Assembly (NCBI GenBank): GCA_964443025.1
Contig: CAYUEL010000040.1
Location: 1-16,527, forward strand
Direction of reading: 5' to 3'
From: JAJFKJ01 sp964443025
GTDB lineage: Bacteria > Pseudomonadota > Gammaproteobacteria > JABCZS01
Length of the DNA: 16,527 bases
A model generated the notes under the pieces. That model did not search any database, was not told the origin of the DNA, and was given only the letters and a program-made list of their open reading frames with translations. This document shows, piece by piece, positions 14,637 through 16,527 of the stretch. The position numbers and the translations under genes are program-made. The first letter of the stretch is position 1, and each line of letters starts with the position of its first letter.

Positions 14637-14729
14637 AGTAGTAGCTCCTTGAATAATTTTTATTGAGGACGGATTAAAAAGAATATATCTTAATTTTGCC
14701 CAAAAAGTAAGCGTTCCCTAGTCCAGTAA

Positions 14730-14837
14730 TCTCATATGCAAGCCGCGATTGCCCGACAGCGGTTCAGTTGTTGCAAATTTTGCAATAGCTCAAAATTATG
14801 ACAATCTTATACGAGAGCCGCGAACGCCAGAGAGCGG
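14730..14837. repeat. composite repeat copy B, upstream of the BRO-N gene
   Basis: 14730-14796 repeats both modules of copy A in the same order and orientation: a diverged first module (23 of 33 bases identical), then ttgcaaattttgcaa with partly mutated outer arms. A second, almost exact first module follows at 14805-14837. Copies A and B therefore bracket the BRO-N gene as direct repeats about 1.07 kb apart. Confidence 0.75.
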
Positions 14838-14908
14838 ATCGGATGAGCGTGAAACTAAAAAACCTAATAATATCATACTGTTAGATGAATTTAATGTCCC
14901 AAATTGCC

Positions 14909-14940
14909 GGTCTTTGGGAGGCCTAGGGCCAAAGCAATCC
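14909..14940 (-). repeat. possible degraded copy of the parE-parC palindromic repeat
   Basis: On the minus strand this reads ggattgctttggccctaggc and then ctcccaaagacc. The right half of the repeat at 1999-2030 reads ggattgcttcggcctaaagg and then cctcgcaatgac. With one gap most positions agree, but the stem-forming ends are lost. A local GGCCTAGGGCC-type symmetry remains. Confidence 0.4.
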
Positions 14941-14947
14941 ACCCAGG

Positions 14948-15003
14948 ACTTCAATTGGTGACAATTTGTTGCTGAGCCGTCATTTTCTTTAAAAATCTTT
15001 AAC
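14948..15003 (-). pseudogene. decayed fragment of a second BRO-N family gene
   Basis: The minus-strand frame here reads LKIFKENDGSATNCHQLKSW. It aligns with residues 51-71 of the intact BRO-N protein (LKERLKKEGSQLVTNCHQLK) at both protein and DNA level: acttcaa-tggtgacaatttgt is shared apart from one base. Similarity ends on both sides and there is no ribosome site or full domain, so I read it as a leftover from a lost or partially duplicated gene. Confidence 0.55.
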
Positions 15004-15044
15004 ATTCAACAGCTTACAAGACCTACCCCCTTTTAACAGTTAGC

Positions 15045-15073
15045 TTTATAATCAATACCCCGGATGATATACT
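15045..15073 (+). promoter_or_regulatory. candidate promoter of the right-edge gene
   Basis: TTTATA (15045-15050), a 17-nt spacer, then TATACT (15068-15073) with TGA directly before it, an extended -10. Predicted start near 15080, giving a leader of about 33 nt with the G-rich ribosome site AGGCGGG 6 nt before the ATG at 15113. No tandem CTTAATATT-type PmrA box, known from Legionella effector promoters, is seen. Confidence 0.55.
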
Positions 15074-15112
15074 TATATAGTAGATTAGATAAAACTATCA
15101 GGCGGGTGTTGT

Positions 15113-16527
15113 ATGGGCTTGGAATTTACCAATAAAGAACAAGCAAACCTTCATGCGAACAAACACATCAACATATTCAATGAGATTCGTTATGCTGCTG
15201 GTGCTTGTGAGAGAAGAATTAAAGAAAAAGCCATTGGACATGCCACTCCTCGTAATCAGAATGAAAGAGATAAAGTCGCAAATACAAATCCAGGACACGC
15301 TTTTACCTTTGTGGTCGAGTTTCTTAAACAATACGATGAGGCTATTAAAAAATTTAACGATGCTCCCATAGGTGCAGAAAAAGATCAACTTGGAGAAAAT
15401 TTAGAGGCCATGTTAGCCTCTTTTCAAAAACAAGTGGGAAAGGCTGCGAGTACATTTTCTTTACTTCGAGATGAGGATACCAGTGGAAAACTTTACGAAG
15501 GCCTTGCTAAAGTATTTGACATCAAGATTAATAGCAAGGAATCCGATGCGCTATTAGAACGAATAGAAAATGTACAATTAAAAGCTGCCAGGGTTGGTCG
15601 GGGCGTAGCACATGCCTTCAATCCTAGCACTTGGATGAACAAGCTTAATGAATTATCTAAAGACAAAAAAATGATGAAAGATGTAAAGATTCCTGATCGA
15701 AAATCTCCCATTTCTGCGAAAACATGGCGTCAACAGGGTGCTGAATTTATTAACAAAGGCAAAGAAGGGATTAAAGCAATAGGTGCGGCAGCGAGCTCAA
15801 TTATTCGCCCTGTTTTTGTCCAATCATCGAAAAATGAAAATGCCATCCAGGGTTCTTCTGACAGGCCTCTGAGTAACATGGTGAAGATAACTCGTAATGA
15901 AGGAGAATTAGAAAGAACATTAGGTAGGGTAGTATCTGCGCGGGAGTTTACTACTGGACGTGATCGTGAGCCAGGTAAGTCGGACGTCGATCGTCCCAGC
16001 ATAGTTCTTGCTGGGGGAAACACACATCAATTAGTGATAGATATTGATAATTATCAAAAAAGAGCAGCAAAAAAAGATAAAACAGCAGACAGAGAAGTAA
16101 AAGCAGGAATTGCTGCACAAATTAAATTGACGCTGGCTCTTTTATTCCCTGCAGAGGATCAATTGAAGGATTGTGGGGATGCTATGGCAGAGCTTAAAAG
16201 AGAGTTAGAAAAACTTAAAAGTCTTGAAGAGATGCATCCAGAGCTTCTGAAAGAAAGCGATTTAGGAGATATGATCGTGGAGTTAAAAGAGCTATGTCAA
16301 GAACGCATCGATGATTATGCAGCAGAAGAAGATGAACAAAAATTGGCAGCGCAAGCAGCGATGTGGGCAGAAGCAGGAGTGCGGCAAGCCAACGTTCAGG
16401 AAGGAGCCGGTCCGAAACTTGTAAGACAATTAAGTGAATCTTCACTTTTCTCTTCTCTAGCGCAACAAGCAGCTGCACAAAATAAAACACCAAAAGATAT
16501 GTTTGTTTTATCTCATGCGGGGATATG
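15113..16527 (+). CDS. large unrecognised coiled-coil-rich protein (3' end beyond window)
   Basis: An uninterrupted frame from the ATG at 15113 to the window edge: 471 complete codons and no stop. It starts MGLEFTNKEQANLHANKHIN, 6 nt after a GGCGGG-type site and behind an extended -10 promoter. Not recognised. The product is hydrophilic and Lys/Glu/Ala-rich, with no signal peptide or membrane segment visible. Residues ~70-120 look helical. A basic linker near 190-215 (KDKKMMKDVKIPDRK) precedes an Ala/Gly stretch (AIGAAASSIIRPVF). 345-425 forms a probable coiled coil (AELKRELEKLKSLEE, MIVELKELCQERIDDYAAEE). Another Gln/Ala-rich helix, SSLAQQAAAQNK, is near the visible end. Such composition is common in secreted effectors of Legionellales, but no C-terminus is available to judge a secretion signal, so effector status is speculation. 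A structural or phage-related protein is also possible. Confidence 0.8.
   Translation, partial: MGLEFTNKEQANLHANKHINIFNEIRYAAGACERRIKEKAIGHATPRNQNERDKVANTNPGHAFTFVVEFLKQYDEAIKKFNDAPIGAEKDQLGENLEAMLASFQKQVGKAASTFSLLRDEDTSGKLYEGLAKVFDIKINSKESDALLERIENVQLKAARVGRGVAHAFNPSTWMNKLNELSKDKKMMKDVKIPDRKSPISAKTWRQQGAEFINKGKEGIKAIGAAASSIIRPVFVQSSKNENAIQGSSDRPLSNMVKITRNEGELERTLGRVVSAREFTTGRDREPGKSDVDRPSIVLAGGNTHQLVIDIDNYQKRAAKKDKTADREVKAGIAAQIKLTLALLFPAEDQLKDCGDAMAELKRELEKLKSLEEMHPELLKESDLGDMIVELKELCQERIDDYAAEEDEQKLAAQAAMWAEAGVRQANVQEGAGPKLVRQLSESSLFSSLAQQAAAQNKTPKDMFVLSHAGI

Larger units (their letters stand above)
14838..15044. other. non-coding remnant region
   Basis: No intact gene is seen. The stretch holds a possible degraded palindromic repeat (14909-14940) and a fragment of a BRO-N-type gene (14948-15003), listed separately; the remainder shows no recognised signal. 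Frames of 60-70 codons exist on both strands here but lack ribosome sites and family features, apart from that fragment. Confidence 0.55.

Noticed and set aside
13731..14837. Insertion sequence carrying the BRO-N gene
   Set aside because: No transposase and no terminal inverted repeats or target duplication; the flanks are direct, diverged repeats, so only a recombination cassette is proposed.
14796..15005. Intact 69-residue protein on the minus strand
   Set aside because: Only about 20 residues resemble the BRO-N family; the rest is read through repeat sequence and there is no ribosome site, so it is listed as a remnant instead.
15098..15388. 96-codon minus-strand frame near the right-edge gene
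   Set aside because: Antisense to the start of a 471-codon frame with promoter and ribosome site; no independent support.

Overview
The window looks like a draft-assembly contig from a gammaproteobacterium of moderately low GC, probably host-associated and possibly in or near Legionellales/Coxiellaceae. The grounds are gammaproteobacterial-type ParE/ParC, the EpmA/EpmB route of EF-P modification, many palindromic intergenic repeats, and a large unrecognised protein at the right edge with an effector-like composition. The placement is inference: no rRNA, tRNA or taxon-specific marker is present. Two runs of N (10 nt at 6402-6411 and 100 nt at 9335-9434) mark assembly gaps.

Left part (1-4349): parE and parC, the two subunits of topoisomerase IV, lie in tandem on + and are separated by a palindromic repeat; a possible upstream gene overlaps the parE start as ATGA. 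A YefM/YoeB-type toxin-antitoxin operon (4350-4852, -) converges on parC with no intervening base. Its promoter carries two 8-bp palindromes centred 12 bp apart, a likely autoregulatory operator.

Middle (5109-7707): two overlapping + strand genes encode unrecognised membrane proteins that look like diverged paralogues. Each has several membrane segments followed by a small Tyr/Gly-rich domain, present twice in the first protein and once in the second. An assembly gap falls inside the first gene. Next comes a DUF1015-family gene (7868-9085), and then a repeat locus (9097-9533) in which a 65-bp tandem repeat is enclosed by 23-bp inverted repeats and interrupted by the second gap.

Right-centre (9538-13709): rhlE (-) has a good extended -10 promoter and a leader with three hairpins. 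It is separated from epmB (-) by nested palindromes that could terminate transcription. epmB is divergent from efp-epmA (+). The last two overlap by 8 nt and, with epmB, supply EF-P and the enzymes that make and attach beta-lysine to its Lys34.

Right end (13710-16527): a BRO-N-domain gene (-) is flanked on both sides by direct copies of a composite repeat. It contains a perfect 27-bp palindrome in its reading frame and lies downstream of a decayed fragment of a second gene of the same family, so this is an accessory, probably recombinationally active, patch. Past an extended -10 promoter, a long open frame starts at 15113 and runs off the window: a coiled-coil-rich protein of at least 471 residues that I do not recognise.
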